A DNA stretch of 15,322 bases. It comes from an uncultured Chlamydiae bacterium. Its GTDB lineage: Bacteria > Chlamydiota > Chlamydiia > Chlamydiales > SM23-39. The translations under genes and the position numbers were made by a program. The DNA is taken from positions 1 through 15,322 of the forward strand of contig CAISYW010000144.1 in the NCBI GenBank assembly GCA_903889795.1, in the 5' to 3' direction. Under the pieces are notes generated by a model. It did not search any database, was not told the origin of the DNA, and was given only the letters and a program-made list of their open reading frames with translations. Shown piece by piece: positions 15,000 to 15,322 of the stretch (position 1 is the stretch's first letter; each line of letters starts with the position of its first letter).

Positions 15000-15322
15000 C
15001 GCATTCGAAAATAGAGTCGGGTTCGTAAATCATCAAAATTCAGGATAGTGTCCTGGCTGAATTAATACAAATTTAGCCACTAATTTTAAGAAAAACTCTT
15101 TAATGCAGCGATTTGGCAAGCAAATTGTTTGCAGCGAAATCGCTTAATTAGAAGGCGTTCAGTCGATTGATCCAATGCGGATACGCGCAAATCTTCGGTA
15201 TAGAGTCGATATCACCGAACAGCCGTGTGTGTGCTCATTTTGACTCACCGCTTGACTATTAATGTATAATCGAATAATTATTCGAGTATAATCGACAAAG
15301 AAACGTTTATGCTCTCCTATAA
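15000..15322. other. Non-coding tail with nested inverted repeats and a possible gene start at the edge
   Basis: No gene is supported in this stretch. It holds AATTCAG (15037-15043) facing CTGAATT (15057-15063) with an alternative inner pairing CAGGA/TCCTG. It also holds AGCGATTT (15107-15114) facing AAATCGCT (15137-15144), which encloses the near-palindrome GCAAGCAAATTGTTTGC. An ATG at 15309 opens a frame that leaves the window after four codons, too little to judge. The density of symmetric elements beside a plasmid-type recombinase would fit a replication or partition region, but this is inference. Confidence 0.4.
15264..15295. repeat. 10-bp direct repeat at 22-bp offset enclosing a 16-bp palindrome
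   Basis: GTATAATCGA occurs at 15264-15273 and again at 15286-15295, exactly 22 bp apart. A perfect 16-bp palindrome, TCGAATAATTATTCGA, lies at 15270-15285. Each direct repeat contains TATAAT, and a TTGACT lies at 15252-15257. This may be an iteron pair of an origin or an operator/promoter for a gene beginning at about 15309. The window ends before more units could be seen. Confidence 0.55.

Noticed and set aside
1..15322. Giant-virus origin of the window, suggested by the fibre proteins
   Set aside because: The recombinase fits the chlamydial plasmid lineage, several genes have bacterial ribosome-binding sites, and the genes form tight operons (TAA-ATG and ATGA junctions). Gene exchange with viruses of shared hosts remains possible.

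Overview
The window most likely comes from a member of the Chlamydiae, probably an environmental, amoeba- or protist-associated lineage. The main evidence is a tyrosine recombinase near the right end. From memory, its whole length follows the integrase-like proteins pGP7-D/pGP8-D of the chlamydial plasmid. The remaining genes are accessory genes for sugar nucleotides, glycosyl transfer and fibre-like proteins, which move between lineages and do not fix the taxonomy. No rRNA, tRNA, CRISPR array or insertion sequence is visible.

Left part, minus strand (about 1-4500): transcription runs leftward from a divergent intergenic region at 4501-4636. First comes a tail-fibre-like protein (3610-4500), then two paralogous beta-rich, fibre- or receptor-binding-like proteins (2421-3596 and 1194-2357). 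Next are glucose-1-phosphate cytidylyltransferase (rfbF, 314-1090) and the start of an SDR-family nucleotide-sugar dehydratase or epimerase that runs off the left edge. Middle part, plus strand (4637-11618): two tandem GT25-like glycosyltransferases, two tandem large fibre-like proteins of about 520 residues, a GT11 (alpha-1,2-type) fucosyltransferase and a GT10 (alpha-1,3/4-type) fucosyltransferase. Between the two large fibre genes lies a decayed, internally deleted copy of the GT11 gene, so the original tandem duplication covered fibre plus fucosyltransferase. Then, on the minus strand, come fcl and gmd (11609-13585), the complete two-step route from GDP-mannose to GDP-L-fucose, converging on the GT10 gene.

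The right end (13586-15322) differs. It holds a gene-poor, structured intergenic region, a dif-like 10-6-10 inverted repeat just upstream of the recombinase gene (14025-14999), and a structured tail. That tail ends in a 16-bp palindrome and a 10-bp direct repeat offset by exactly 22 bp.

Working model (inference): the locus makes fibre-like proteins without visible Sec signals, together with cytosolic glycosyltransferases and their donor sugars. The fibre and GT11 genes overlap as ATGA. The three paralog pairs keep conserved N-termini and diverge further on, as expected for exposed, diversifying receptor-binding proteins. The simplest reading is a fucosylated fibre or spike system of an intracellular bacterium, or of a phage or injection-like particle it carries. 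It may have been delivered, or be maintained, by a chlamydial-plasmid-type element.
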